Shown here: piece by piece, positions 9,212 to 18,714 of the stretch
Layout of the letters: every line of letters begins with the position of its first letter
Position numbering within the stretch: position 1 is the first letter of the stretch
NCBI GenBank assembly: GCA_040397785.1
Contig: JBBAVI010000024.1
Location: 1-62,709 of the forward strand
Length of the DNA stretch: 62,709 nt
Source: M3007 sp040397785
GTDB taxonomy: Bacteria; Bacteroidota; Bacteroidia; Chitinophagales; Saprospiraceae
Reading direction: 5' to 3'
Position numbers and translations under genes: made by a program
Notes under the pieces: model-generated
The model's input: the letters and a program-made list of their open reading frames with translations, nothing else
What the model was told of the DNA's origin: nothing
Databases searched by the model: none

Positions 9212-9799
9212 TTACTTGTTACCGAAAAAATAGGTTACAATATAGGTCACTTCTTCTGCCGTCTTATTGAGGGGTACGTGCGGAATATTGCCATCAAAAA
9301 ACAGGGAATCTCCTTCCTTCAACAGCAGGCTTTGCTCATTGAGGTAAAAATGCATTTCTCCTTTGATGACATACAAAAGTTCAAAAGCATCGGTACACAC
9401 TTTCGGACGCGTATTGCCAGGTTGCAGGGTAATATGCGAAACCTGAAAAGAAAACCCGTCGAGGGTTCTTTCCAAAATGGATTGGTAATAAAACCCAATG
9501 GCCGTTTCCTCTTTTACATAATGCCTGTAATCGCCTTTTTTAAGGTGCATAAAGCCGGAAAACTCTGGTTCGCCATTAATTTCTGCAAAAAACACTTCAG
9601 GTTCAACCTCCAGTACATGAAGCAGACTCAACAAGGAAGGCAAGGTTGGTACCACCCGGCCATTTTCAATTTTGGAAACCATGGGGGAACTGATGCCAGT
9701 AGCTTCTGACACATCTGATAACAGGATGCCTTTTTCTTTGCGCAGGTCTCTGATTTTCGGTCCGATTCGGTGAATCAGGTAACTCGGTTCAATTTTCAT
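9212..9799 (-). CDS. XRE-family regulator with C-terminal cupin domain
   Basis: A 195-residue DNA-binding regulator. Residues 12-70 form a helix-turn-helix (IRDLRKEKGILLSDVSE... ISSPMVSKIENGR), and about 115-190 a cupin_2 barrel (RPKVCTDAFELLYVIKGEM, LLKEGDSLFFDGNIPHVPLN). Proteins of this layout sense a small ligand through the cupin and usually control a nearby metabolic gene; no clear target can be assigned here, since the helicase downstream is in the same direction but is a housekeeping type. The start at 9799 is ATG and a minus-strand TACCTTTG lies at 9825-9832. Family firm, regulon unknown. Confidence 0.88.
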   Translation of the reverse strand: MKIEPSYLIHRIGPKIRDLRKEKGILLSDVSEATGISSPMVSKIENGRVVPTLPSLLSLLHVLEVEPEVFFAEINGEPEFSGFMHLKKGDYRHYVKEETAIGFYYQSILERTLDGFSFQVSHITLQPGNTRPKVCTDAFELLYVIKGEMHFYLNEQSLLLKEGDSLFFDGNIPHVPLNKTAEEVTYIVTYFFGNK

Positions 9800-9824
9800 G
9801 TGTTGTATTTACGTAAAAACGCCA

Positions 9825-9832
9825 CAAAGGTA
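9825..9832 (-). promoter_or_regulatory. Putative -7 element TACCTTTG for the XRE-cupin gene
   Basis: The minus strand reads TACCTTTG, a full match to TAnnTTTG, about 25 bp before the ATG at 9799. No convincing TTG at the -33 position. Confidence 0.55.
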
Positions 9833-9882
9833 AACCCAAAAGGCAGGCTTTGCCAGTGAATACCATTAAGTTATATTCATTT

Positions 9883-10124
9883 ATGTCAGATTGTATGGAA
9901 TTAAATGCGATGAACAGCACTGAAACGAGATTTATACCAAGATTGAAGTGGATTTGAAGGATGGATGGATAAAAAAGTTGATTTTCAATGGATTGGAATC
10001 CAGCCGTTTTCATAACCACTTAGTGTTGGCTGTAAATAGCGGTGAAACATTGGAATTTGGATACCTTGGAGCAGCCAATGTGGTGCAGGTGATTAAAGCA
10101 GATCAAATTTTTTACTTTCAATAG
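9883..10124 (+). pseudogene. Frameshifted remnant of an unrecognised gene
   Basis: From 9924 to the TAG at 10122-10124 an open frame without a start codon reads like real protein (IEVDLKDGWIKKLIFNGLES ... LEFGYLGAANVV ... ADQIFYFQ). A short frame beginning at ATG 9883 (MSDCMELNAMNSTE) joins it if one base is inserted or lost near 9924. I read this as the decayed 3' end of a small gene. I do not recognise the family. The alternative is that it is non-coding and the resemblance to protein is chance. Confidence 0.45.
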
Positions 10125-10236
10125 GTACACGGAAACGGCACCGAAGGGCGTGTTTTGTAAAGTTTGCGCACAAAGGCCATTCTTATGTTGCCCTTTTGGA
10201 GGCTAACCTGCATTTTTGCAAAAAATAAACAATCCG

Positions 10237-12279
10237 ATGAAATACCAACTCCTAATTAGTTTTTTGCTGCTCGGCCAAATACTCAAGGCTCAATATGCGC
10301 CCTTTCCGGCACCCAACATGGAATATGGGACCATTTATGTTTGTAATATATATGATTGTCCAGGATATGGTTATTTCAACACAAGCATGCGTTACAAGGG
10401 CCCTGAGTTACTTTGTGGCTTGAATTGGTCGCGTTTTGTCAACATACAAAAACCTGGGCTTTATTATTATATACGTGTCGACGAAGGGAAATATTATTAT
10501 CTTAGGAACTGCAGCAATCAGGTATTGATGTATGATTTTTCTAAAAACCTGGGAGACACCATCCTTATGGACGACCTCGGAAATTTAAAGGTCACCGAAG
10601 TAGGTGTTTACACGTTGTTGGATGGCAGTACCCGTAAAAAAATGACCCTCACTGCTTTAGCGCCTTCTTATCCTTATACATACACCTGGGTAGATGGCAT
10701 TGGCGATTTGAAGGCTGGTTTTTTCCGGTACGGCGATTTTGAGGGCGGGCACAGTGAATTGATTTGTTTAAGAGATTCGTCAGGGATTTATTACCACGAT
10801 GCGAATAGTTACAAGGATTGCGATTCCTTGCTTTGTCCGGAGCCAACTTCCAATTTCGATTTTTCTTGTGATGGCAAAATGTTTCAGTTTCTAAACCGAT
10901 CCTTAGACGCCACCAGTTATTTGTGGGATTTTGGTGATGGAACCACTAGTACAGAAGAGAATCCTGTACATAACTATACCACTGCGGGCTGTTTCAAGGT
11001 AACACTTGCTGCGAAAAGCGATTGTTTGCCCCAATCTTATATATTTAGCAGATACGTTGCGGTAGATGCGCCGCACTTCTGGGCACCTATGACGCTTCCG
11101 GCTCCACCTTTATTTCAACAAATCCAATATTTGGATAGTACACAAGCCTGGGCATTTGAAGGAAATTACTTGTATAAAAGTGCCGATGGCGGCAGTCATT
11201 GGGATACCGTATCTTATCCCGGACCACCACGCTCCATTTCGGCCCTATCCTTTAGCGATGCCCAGCACGGTATGGTGGTTGTCAAAATAGCAGGTTCGCC
11301 CTATTACAAAGAAATCTTGTGGACCAATGATGGCGGTGTTCAATGGACGGCCCATCCGCTGGAACCGAGTTCCGATATAACCGCAATTGAACGCCTCAAT
11401 GATAGCACAGGGGTGGCCTCCGCCCATTATCAGGGCGTTTTTGTCACAAAAGACGGCGGATTGACCTGGGCCAACAACTATAGCCTGAATGTAACCCTGA
11501 TTACCGACTTTTTTCCCGTCGATAATGGTAGCGTTTATTTTACCGGAATTAATCAACTAGGCATGCCGACTACTAAATTTCGATTTGGAAAAAGTACAGA
11601 CCTGCTGAATTGGGAAGTAAATCAATATACCGATACCTTATTGGTGCCCGGTTTCACAAGCATGTTTTTTACCAGCCCGCAAAAAGGTTTTGTGAGTGGC
11701 CCAAAAGGACTGATTAAAACCCTGGATGGTGGAATAAAGTGGCTACCAGTACCGGAAGTAGAAGGCAATTTTGGGTTCATTCAATTTGCCGATTCCCTCC
11801 ACGGTTGGACTTGCGGGTATTCGGGCGGCATTTATGGCACCTCCGATGGTGGCCAAACTTGGCAACAACAAAATTGCGGCCAAATTGCTGAAAACACGGT
11901 AGGCGTGGGTGTTCGATCTGCAACCCAGGCCCAGGCTGTAATCGGGCAAACCTGGCACGTTTTCCAAACCACGCCAGTGCCCTTTAATAATTGCAGCGTA
12001 TCCGCAATTGACATTCCGAGCGGCGAAAACCAGGTTCTAACACTTTATCCCAACCCAACCAACACGTCTTTTTACCTGACCTGGCCCGGCGATCCCGGCG
12101 AATTGTTGGAATGCACGCTATTGAATGCACAAGGAAGGCTTGTTAAATACCAAAAAAGCAGCGCATCCTCAGCAGTATCTGTATCGGACTTGCCAGCAGG
12201 GATGTATTATGTGCAGGTACGTGGCCCAAACTCCCCGCAAACTTATTGGGGTAAAATTGTGGTGTATGCACGCTCTTAA
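10237..12279 (+). CDS. T9SS-exported protein with PKD and YCF48/BNR-like repeats
   Basis: A 680-residue secreted protein starting at ATG 10237 with signal peptide MKYQLLISFLLLGQILKA. After an unassigned N-terminal region (to about 200) comes a PKD domain (about 207-265, with YLWDFGDGTTSTEENPVHNY). Then several beta-propeller blades of the YCF48/sialidase-BNR type follow, marked by TNDGGVQWTA, TKDGGLTWAN, TLDGGIKWLP and TSDGGQTWQQ. The last 75 residues (LYPNPTNTSFYLTW onward) are a type A T9SS sorting domain. PKD plus propeller suggests a surface adhesin or scaffold rather than an enzyme; no catalytic residues are evident. The in-frame TTG at 10216 would disrupt the signal peptide. Confidence 0.82.
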   Translation: MKYQLLISFLLLGQILKAQYAPFPAPNMEYGTIYVCNIYDCPGYGYFNTSMRYKGPELLCGLNWSRFVNIQKPGLYYYIRVDEGKYYYLRNCSNQVLMYDFSKNLGDTILMDDLGNLKVTEVGVYTLLDGSTRKKMTLTALAPSYPYTYTWVDGIGDLKAGFFRYGDFEGGHSELICLRDSSGIYYHDANSYKDCDSLLCPEPTSNFDFSCDGKMFQFLNRSLDATSYLWDFGDGTTSTEENPVHNYTTAGCFKVTLAAKSDCLPQSYIFSRYVAVDAPHFWAPMTLPAPPLFQQIQYLDSTQAWAFEGNYLYKSADGGSHWDTVSYPGPPRSISALSFSDAQHGMVVVKIAGSPYYKEILWTNDGGVQWTAHPLEPSSDITAIERLNDSTGVASAHYQGVFVTKDGGLTWANNYSLNVTLITDFFPVDNGSVYFTGINQLGMPTTKFRFGKSTDLLNWEVNQYTDTLLVPGFTSMFFTSPQKGFVSGPKGLIKTLDGGIKWLPVPEVEGNFGFIQFADSLHGWTCGYSGGIYGTSDGGQTWQQQNCGQIAENTVGVGVRSATQAQAVIGQTWHVFQTTPVPFNNCSVSAIDIPSGENQVLTLYPNPTNTSFYLTWPGDPGELLECTLLNAQGRLVKYQKSSASSAVSVSDLPAGMYYVQVRGPNSPQTYWGKIVVYARS

Positions 12280-12290
12280 ACATAGGTACC

Positions 12291-13055
12291 ATGCTTCAAG
12301 AAATTCTTTTCCACCTCTTTTTGGCCCTGGCCATCTCACTGCTGGCCCGTTTTGCACCTGCAAAGCCTAAGCACGTTGCCTCCCACTTAGACGATGAAAC
12401 CCTGCACCGTTTGAATAAAAAAGGCACGGTGTGGATACTGGTGGGCATGTTTACCTTGTTGCCCCTATTTACCTTTTTATTCGGATTTGCCTTTCATACC
12501 CTGTCGCAGGCATACAATCACTATTTCAGTCCGACCTCCTACCAAATTGTGGCGGATTTGCCCAATTGGTTTTGCGTTGGAATGCTATTTGCATTTGCAA
12601 CCGTAAAAACACCCCTGGAGTCCTTCGTGCGCAACATGACCAACCAGGACACCCTTGACGCGCTGAATATCGTGGCTGCGCGCCAATATAATTACGACTC
12701 GGAACGCGGCTGGACGGTTGTGCGCAATATTTTCTTAGTCCTTGGATTCGTTGCCTTTGTGTTGGTAAGCGATTATGGTATTTTTGTGTACAAGGATCGG
12801 GTGGTTTTCAACGACATGATTACCCCTTTTCAGGAGCGCAGTTATGTGCTCACCGATGTTTCCCAGCTGGAACACGCGGCAAAACTGCAGCATAAAAACG
12901 GCAGTTCCTCTGATTTTCCGGTGTATATCTTAAGCATGCGCGACGGCACCGAATGGAAATCCAACTTCAACGATTACGGACAAACGGACAAGGCCATGCA
13001 ATATTTGTCCGTAATCGCTGGTGTGCAGGTGGATTCGGTGCTGTTGTGGAAGTAA
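12291..13055 (+). CDS. Membrane protein of unknown function
   Basis: A 254-residue protein I do not recognise. Hydrophobic segments lie at about 4-20, 49-70, 92-108 and 146-166; the last 80 residues are soluble and mixed alpha/beta (VFNDMITPFQERSYVLTDVSQLE... MRDGTEWKSNFNDYGQTDKAMQYLSVIAG). The soluble tail, with its strand-rich start and DGTEWKS turn, resembles a small PH-like or DUF-type module, but this is only an impression. It starts 11 bp after the T9SS gene, so the two may be cotranscribed. Confidence 0.7.
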   Translation: MLQEILFHLFLALAISLLARFAPAKPKHVASHLDDETLHRLNKKGTVWILVGMFTLLPLFTFLFGFAFHTLSQAYNHYFSPTSYQIVADLPNWFCVGMLFAFATVKTPLESFVRNMTNQDTLDALNIVAARQYNYDSERGWTVVRNIFLVLGFVAFVLVSDYGIFVYKDRVVFNDMITPFQERSYVLTDVSQLEHAAKLQHKNGSSSDFPVYILSMRDGTEWKSNFNDYGQTDKAMQYLSVIAGVQVDSVLLWK

Positions 13056-13117
13056 TGGGATCTCCGATCTCCGATTACATGATTTCCGATTTCCGATTGG
13101 ATTTGAGATTTCTGATG

Positions 13118-14224
13118 TTAATGCGGCAGTACCCGGAATTCTGTTCTCCGGTTTTTTGCATGCATCGCATCTGAGCAATTTACGCCGTTGCCACAGTGGT
13201 TGACCAGTTGAGTTTCACCATATCCATGGTATTCCATGCGCGAACGCTTGATGCCTTTCGATACCAGGTAATCAACCACGGCTTTGGCGCGGCGCTTGGA
13301 AAGTTCGAGGTTGAAATCGTCAGAAGAGCGCGCATCGGTATGCGAATTGATTTCGACCCGAATTTCGGGCATTTTTACCATCAGAGCCAGCAACTTCTCA
13401 TCAAGCACGGCTTTGGCTTTGCCGCTCAGTTGATCGCTGTTGAGGTTATAGTAAATAGGTAAAATGTTGTAATCGAGCAGTTTACACTCAATTTTACGCC
13501 ACTCATAAGGTTCTGCATTTGCGCTGTTGTCGCGCACAAGGAACACTTCCTCGCGGGTTTGCGGGGCTACCAGGGTAGAATCGACCGTTTCGTCTTTCAC
13601 CAATACCCGTTTTTGAACGGTGGCATATTCGGCGGCTATATCGTACTCGCGCACCGTGGCTGGTGTTTGGATCACTTGCCGGCGCACGGTTTTGAACCGT
13701 CCAATTTGTTTTTGACGCGTATAGTTGGGTTGAGAAATGATCTTTTTGACCGGGATTGTTTTGGTTATTGCCGGGTGCGACACATAACAAATGACCTGAC
13801 AATCGGCAGGGTTCGGGGAAGTACAGCCCGCAATGGGTGGCCGTGCTTCAAAGCGGGAATAGGCCGGCTCAATCTCAAACACCTCAAAGGTATCCAGGGT
13901 AACGACCGGCTGAATGGTGATTTTGCTGATCGGTTCTTCCACCAACAGGGTATCTACCACTTCCCGGTACACAGCAGGTACGTATTCAAAGCGTTTGGAT
14001 GCTTCTTTTACCAAAATGCGCTCTTCTACGGTCTTATATACCGGTGGAACCACCTTTAATTGATGGTAGGCAGGTGTGGTGACTACCTTTTCTATTTCTT
14101 TCACTTCTTCAATAGGGCAGCGAATGTAACAGGCACCGGGCTCAGGGTTGGCAGGGTAATCTTGTGCAGCAAGCACAACAGGAAGGCTCAATGTTAAAGG
14201 CAACAAAAAGTAAAAATACCGCAT
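13118..14224 (-). CDS. OmpA-family outer-membrane protein
   Basis: A 368-residue exported protein with signal peptide MRYFYFLLPLTLSLPVVLAAQ. Residues of about 25-245 are an unusual repetitive periplasmic region rich in V/E/K with recurring short motifs (EEVKEIEKVVTTPAYHQLKV, KTVEERILVKEASKRFEYVP, KTVRRQVIQTPATVREY). Residues of about 258-368 form a standard OmpA/MotB peptidoglycan-binding domain (YYNLNSDQLSGKAKAVLDEK, EINSHTDARSSDDFNLELSK, RRAKAVVDYLVSKGI, YHGYGE). It probably links the envelope to peptidoglycan. A -7 match lies at 14317-14324 on the minus strand. It converges with the membrane-protein gene across a short TCCGAT-rich spacer (13064-13100). Confidence 0.85.
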   Translation of the reverse strand: MRYFYFLLPLTLSLPVVLAAQDYPANPEPGACYIRCPIEEVKEIEKVVTTPAYHQLKVVPPVYKTVEERILVKEASKRFEYVPAVYREVVDTLLVEEPISKITIQPVVTLDTFEVFEIEPAYSRFEARPPIAGCTSPNPADCQVICYVSHPAITKTIPVKKIISQPNYTRQKQIGRFKTVRRQVIQTPATVREYDIAAEYATVQKRVLVKDETVDSTLVAPQTREEVFLVRDNSANAEPYEWRKIECKLLDYNILPIYYNLNSDQLSGKAKAVLDEKLLALMVKMPEIRVEINSHTDARSSDDFNLELSKRRAKAVVDYLVSKGIKRSRMEYHGYGETQLVNHCGNGVNCSDAMHAKNRRTEFRVLPH

Positions 14225-14316
14225 AGTGAGTTTTGTAACTTGATTAAAATGCTTGTCAGATGTAGGCAGTTACGGCTTTTTGAGTGGTATAGATTGTCGG
14301 AGCGTTTTTGAGCGCA

Positions 14317-14324
14317 CAAATCTA
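14317..14324 (-). promoter_or_regulatory. Putative -7 element TAGATTTG for the OmpA gene
   Basis: The minus strand reads TAGATTTG, about 93 bp before the ATG at 14224. It fits TAnnTTTG, but the -33 part is not visible. Confidence 0.4.
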
Positions 14325-14434
14325 CAAATATTGTGGAACGCCACGTATGATGTCATTTTTTTTTCCGCGTGCCCCTCGCCCGAATTAATATAATCTTAAA
14401 CCCCCCACCCATTCATCACGCTCTTACCACGGCG

Positions 14435-14442
14435 TACATTTG
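14435..14442 (+). promoter_or_regulatory. Putative -7 element TACATTTG for the TonB receptor gene
   Basis: TACATTTG fits the Bacteroidota -7 consensus and lies 39 bp before the ATG at 14482. The base triplet 20 bp upstream is TTC rather than TTG. Confidence 0.5.
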
Positions 14443-14481
14443 CCAAATTTTCCGGTTTAACGGCTCTTCGATTTTTTGCTT

Positions 14482-17436
14482 ATGCGCATTTTGCTACTCG
14501 CCTTGATTTTATGTTGTTCTTTTTCCCACATCAAGGCCCAGCAAGGCGGCGTGCGTGGTACCGTACTAAATTCATTAAATGAACAACTCCCTGGTGCTAC
14601 CCTACATTTTGAGGTGCTTAAAATACGCACAGTCACCGAATTAGATGGCCGTTTTTTACTGACAGGCTTGCCATCGGGAGCACAAAAATTGGTGGTACGT
14701 TGCCTGGGCTTTGCCGACCTTGAACAAATCGTACAAGTTCCCGCTGAAGGGATGCTGGATTTGGGCATGTTGGTATTGCAAGACAATGCGGCAACCCTCG
14801 GTGGCGTGACCGTGAGCGGAAAACTTACCACCGGCAGCGAATTCAAGGCTAATAATTTGATGAAATCGTCCAATTCATACCTCACCGTTATTTCAGCCGA
14901 AACGATGGAAAAACTACCCGACCGTAACATCGCCGAAATTGTGCGGCGTTCTGCCGGGGTGGCCATGCAACGCAGTTACGGGGAAGGCAGCCTCATCAAC
15001 TTGCGCGGCACACCGGTCGATTGGACTTCTGTGACGCTCAATGGCGACCGGCTCCCGGTAGCAGACGAAAATGACCCGCGGCGGGTATTTCAATTTGAGG
15101 TCATGCCCTCCGATTTGTTGAGTTATGTGACCATTAATCGCACCATTACGCCCGATTTGGAAGGCGATAACATTGGTGGGGTGGTCAATTTTTTGAACCG
15201 CTCCTCGGTCGATCGCAACACGATGAAACTTTCCATGGGCCTGGGTTACAGTGCCCTGGCGGGCAAACCCATCGGCAGTGGCAGTGCTTTACTCGGATTT
15301 GTCAACAAATCAAAAACGCTCAGTGCGGTCATTAATGGCTCCTATTTTGGACGTAACTGGGCCGAACACGCCTACGAACTGGAATATGAAAGCCCTTTTA
15401 ACCACGGTATTTCGGAATTAAAACTCAAACAATACGACGGTTTTCGGCAAACAACCGGCCTCAACGCGGCCCTGGAATTCAAACCCAACAATAAACTCAC
15501 GCTGGGTGCTGTGTTTATCATGGGCCTCAATCAAAACGATAAATACCAGTACCGCACCAATTACAACTGGTCGGAAGGATCAGGATCTCGCGTGCGCCTG
15601 CACAACCTGCACGGCAAATTGCGCAGTCGTTTCTTAGGGGCCAATCTCAACATGAACTACCGCATCAGCGACCGGCTGCAAACAAAGTTCAAACTGGCAT
15701 CGTATGACAACAAGTTCGAATACGGCAATGTGCCCTACAGCCAGAACGACCCACGCAATGGCTATTTTTCAGTCGTGTTTATCAGTCCGCTGCTCCAGTT
15801 TTATGACCGCGATTTTATCGACTTGTATGGTAATCCGGTTGATGCAGATGATTCAAATGCATTTTTGACCAAATTGATCGGTAAGGATAATCCGTATGGA
15901 CGCGGCGACCACTACCGCAATGTACAACCGCGTTATGGCAAGTTTGTAGATGGCAGCCCGCTTACCCCCGCTGATTTTAGTTTTTACCAGGCCATTTCAG
16001 AATTAAATACCACCTATGAACAAGATCCCATCGTGGTGCAAAATGATTGGACTTACACACTCAATAGCCAACTAAAACTCATTGGTGGCCTTAAATACCG
16101 TTATAAAATAGGTGGCCGGGAACTCAGTGTGCACAAATGGCAGGTTGATTTTCAGAATTTCCCAACCAAGCCGCGTTTGCTCACCCAATCCAAAACCAAT
16201 TATCCCGATCCCGACGATAATTTCCTGGCACAATTGGGTACGCCCTATTCGGGTACTTTTATGCCCTTTCTGACCCACGATCAGTTGAATAATTTTATTC
16301 AGCCCTTGGGTGACACCCTGCGCAATATCCCGATGAACAAACTCAACCAGGAATATGTGTTGTGGGCAGGCTCAAAATACCAGTACACCGAACATGCCAC
16401 CGCAGCGTATGTGATGACGGAAGCCAAATTGGGCAAACAAGTTTCCTTGGTAGGTGGTGTGCGCTTTGAACATACCCGCCTGTATCAAACCTCCGATACG
16501 CTTTCGCCAGTGGCGATTTTGGATACCGCGAGCAGTACGTATTTTTATCCGCCTTTGGAGCGCACCACCGATCAGGCTTACCTGGCGATTTTACCTTCGC
16601 TCAACCTGACCTGGTCGCCACGGCCTTTTGACAACATCCGTTTTGCGGTTTCGCGCACCTTCCATCGGCCTAATTTTGCTGAAACAAAGCCAGGTTTTGC
16701 CAATATTTCCTACGAAGACCTGGATTTTACCTTTGGCAATGCGCAGTTGAGGCCTACCTATTCTGTCAATTTTGACCTGGCCTGGGAGCATTTTTGGGGC
16801 AATAAAGGTATGGTATCCATCGGCACCTATTATAAATATGTGACCGACCATATTTTCCTGAAAACAACGGAGGAGTACGACCCGATTCAGGATATTGGTT
16901 TTAAACGCTATGTAAATGCAGAAACCTCGTATGTATTGGGCTTAGAGTTCACGATCAACCGGCGTTTTGAAACGTTGCCGGGCTTTTTAAGCGGATTTGG
17001 GGTAAATACCAACCTGGCTTTTTCGCTCTCGCGTATGCAGGTGCCCGGGCGCCCCAGCGCGCAGGCGATGAGTGGGCAAACGCCACTGCTGTATAACCTG
17101 GGTATTTTTTACGAAAAATACGGCATTACCACCCGGGTCGCGCTCAATTATACCGGCCCGTTTTTGAAGGAATTGAACCTGGCTTCCATTGTACCCATTG
17201 GCGGTACCCAACCCGAGTTGGTGCATAAAGGCACTGATTTTGATTTGTACCAGGACCAGTTTTATTCGCTCGACCTCAGCGTTGGGTACTTATTCAATAC
17301 GCATTTTTCTTTGTTTGTAGAAGTTTCCAATTTGTTAGATGCGCCATCCACCGAATATGTGGGCGTGCGCGAGCGACCGCACCGCACCGGATACTATCGC
17401 CAGCGCGGTCAATTGGTAGCTAAATACGCGTTTTAA
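14482..17436 (+). CDS. TonB-dependent outer-membrane receptor
   Basis: A 984-residue active importer of the outer membrane. The signal peptide MRILLLALILCCSFSHIKA is followed by a carboxypeptidase-regulatory-like domain (GVRGTVLNSLNEQLPGATLH, about 24-100), a plug (about 120-240: SAETMEKLPDRNIAEIVRRS, SLINLRGTPVDWTSVTLNGD, TPDLEGDNIGGVVNF) and a long beta-barrel ending in the terminal aromatic (VAKYAF). There is no SusD partner nearby. The next gene, 36 bp or less downstream, encodes an exported phosphodiesterase, so the pair may scavenge phosphate or nucleotides. The ATG at 14482 is preferred over the in-frame TTG at 14476. Confidence 0.92.
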   Translation: MRILLLALILCCSFSHIKAQQGGVRGTVLNSLNEQLPGATLHFEVLKIRTVTELDGRFLLTGLPSGAQKLVVRCLGFADLEQIVQVPAEGMLDLGMLVLQDNAATLGGVTVSGKLTTGSEFKANNLMKSSNSYLTVISAETMEKLPDRNIAEIVRRSAGVAMQRSYGEGSLINLRGTPVDWTSVTLNGDRLPVADENDPRRVFQFEVMPSDLLSYVTINRTITPDLEGDNIGGVVNFLNRSSVDRNTMKLSMGLGYSALAGKPIGSGSALLGFVNKSKTLSAVINGSYFGRNWAEHAYELEYESPFNHGISELKLKQYDGFRQTTGLNAALEFKPNNKLTLGAVFIMGLNQNDKYQYRTNYNWSEGSGSRVRLHNLHGKLRSRFLGANLNMNYRISDRLQTKFKLASYDNKFEYGNVPYSQNDPRNGYFSVVFISPLLQFYDRDFIDLYGNPVDADDSNAFLTKLIGKDNPYGRGDHYRNVQPRYGKFVDGSPLTPADFSFYQAISELNTTYEQDPIVVQNDWTYTLNSQLKLIGGLKYRYKIGGRELSVHKWQVDFQNFPTKPRLLTQSKTNYPDPDDNFLAQLGTPYSGTFMPFLTHDQLNNFIQPLGDTLRNIPMNKLNQEYVLWAGSKYQYTEHATAAYVMTEAKLGKQVSLVGGVRFEHTRLYQTSDTLSPVAILDTASSTYFYPPLERTTDQAYLAILPSLNLTWSPRPFDNIRFAVSRTFHRPNFAETKPGFANISYEDLDFTFGNAQLRPTYSVNFDLAWEHFWGNKGMVSIGTYYKYVTDHIFLKTTEEYDPIQDIGFKRYVNAETSYVLGLEFTINRRFETLPGFLSGFGVNTNLAFSLSRMQVPGRPSAQAMSGQTPLLYNLGIFYEKYGITTRVALNYTGPFLKELNLASIVPIGGTQPELVHKGTDFDLYQDQFYSLDLSVGYLFNTHFSLFVEVSNLLDAPSTEYVGVRERPHRTGYYRQRGQLVAKYAF

Positions 17437-17471
17437 ATACGAACATGATCATTCAACCTTCTTACCTTTTT

Positions 17472-18695
17472 ATGAGAAAAATTTACAGCACCCTGGTTAT
17501 CACTTTGTTTGCCATTGCGATTGCCACCGCGACACAACCCCGCAAAGTATTGGTAATCGGCATCGACGGCACCCGCTTCGATGCTTTGCAAACGGCCAAA
17601 ACACCCAATATTGATGCATTGTTGGAAAATGCATTTTATACCTTCGATTCATGGCATCTGGACATTACGGTTTCTGGTCCATCCTGGTCGAGCATCATGG
17701 CTGGCGTGTACAACCAGAAACACGGTGTTACCAATAACTCCTATTCGGGCAGTAATTACTTTGATTACCCTTATTTCCCTACCCGTGCAAAGGAGTACAA
17801 ACCAAATTTGTACTGCGTGCAAATCACAGAATGGGCCCCGATGTCGGACGATGTGTACAACGACGGCTGGAACCTAAAACTCAAAGTACCCGATGGTCAA
17901 GGCGGGCCAACAGAAAATGCTGCGGTTACCCAATTGGCCAATCCAAATCTAGACGTTCTGTTCGTTTATTTCGATGCGGTGGATCTTGCCGGCCACGCTT
18001 CCGGTTTCAATCCAAGCAATCCGGCGTATATCTCGGCCATTGAAAAAACAGATGGTCATCTTGGTGGCGTGCTGAATGCATTATACAGCCGCCCGAATTA
18101 TGCCAATGAAGACTGGTTGATCCTCATCACAACCGACCACGGCGGCATTGGTACCGGCCACGGCGGCAATACCAACCAGGAGCGTCATATTTGGTGGATC
18201 GCCAGCGGCAACAACATTACGCCGCGCAAATTGGAAAACCGTCCGGATCCAGGCAGCTACCAAATCAGCGGTGTAAACCAAACACTTCGCCGCCAATCGC
18301 CCGTACAAGCCGATATTGCGGTGACCGCTTTGCACCATTTATTGTACGATTTGAATTTCAAACCAGATACTGTACAAGCATGGGATTTAGATGGTATATC
18401 CTGGTTAGATTCGATTTACGCGACTTCTCCTACCCGCAACTTAACCGACGCCATCAGTATCAGCACCTACCCAATTCCTGCACACACTGCCCTTGTTTTC
18501 GACTTTAAACGTTCGCTGGAGGGCGTGACCCACTTCGAATTGCTGGACTTGAGCGGCCGTGTTTGCCGCCAGGAAGATTTATTATCGGGCAGTACCCGCT
18601 TCGAAATGAGCGTTGCCAACCTTGAAAAAGGCATGTATTTAGCGCATTTTAATTCGGAAAAAGGCAGCGCTGTCTTGAAAGTCGTGGTAGAGTAG
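17472..18695 (+). CDS. T9SS-exported alkaline-phosphatase-superfamily phosphodiesterase
   Basis: Likely hydrolyses phosphodiester or phosphomonoester bonds outside the cell. The start at ATG 17472 gives a signal peptide (MRKIYSTLVITLFAIAIATA) and 407 residues; an upstream ATG at 17445 is possible. Metal-binding features of the type I phosphodiesterase/nucleotide pyrophosphatase fold are visible: GIDGTRFD near the N-terminus, a probable Ser nucleophile in SGPSWSSIMAGVYNQKHG, DAVDLAGHASG and TTDHGG...GHGG. The final 75 residues (YPIPAHTALVFDFKRSLEG onward) are a type A T9SS sorting domain. It probably forms an operon with the TonB receptor, a plausible degrade-and-import pair. The exact substrate is unknown. 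Confidence 0.82.
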   Translation: MRKIYSTLVITLFAIAIATATQPRKVLVIGIDGTRFDALQTAKTPNIDALLENAFYTFDSWHLDITVSGPSWSSIMAGVYNQKHGVTNNSYSGSNYFDYPYFPTRAKEYKPNLYCVQITEWAPMSDDVYNDGWNLKLKVPDGQGGPTENAAVTQLANPNLDVLFVYFDAVDLAGHASGFNPSNPAYISAIEKTDGHLGGVLNALYSRPNYANEDWLILITTDHGGIGTGHGGNTNQERHIWWIASGNNITPRKLENRPDPGSYQISGVNQTLRRQSPVQADIAVTALHHLLYDLNFKPDTVQAWDLDGISWLDSIYATSPTRNLTDAISISTYPIPAHTALVFDFKRSLEGVTHFELLDLSGRVCRQEDLLSGSTRFEMSVANLEKGMYLAHFNSEKGSAVLKVVVE

Positions 18696-18714
18696 GGGGA
18701 TTCGTTATAAGAGG

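Noticed and set aside
9789..10019. 76-codon minus-strand frame upstream of the regulator
   Set aside because: It overlaps the regulator promoter and start and has no recognisable features; the plus-strand remnant here looks more protein-like.
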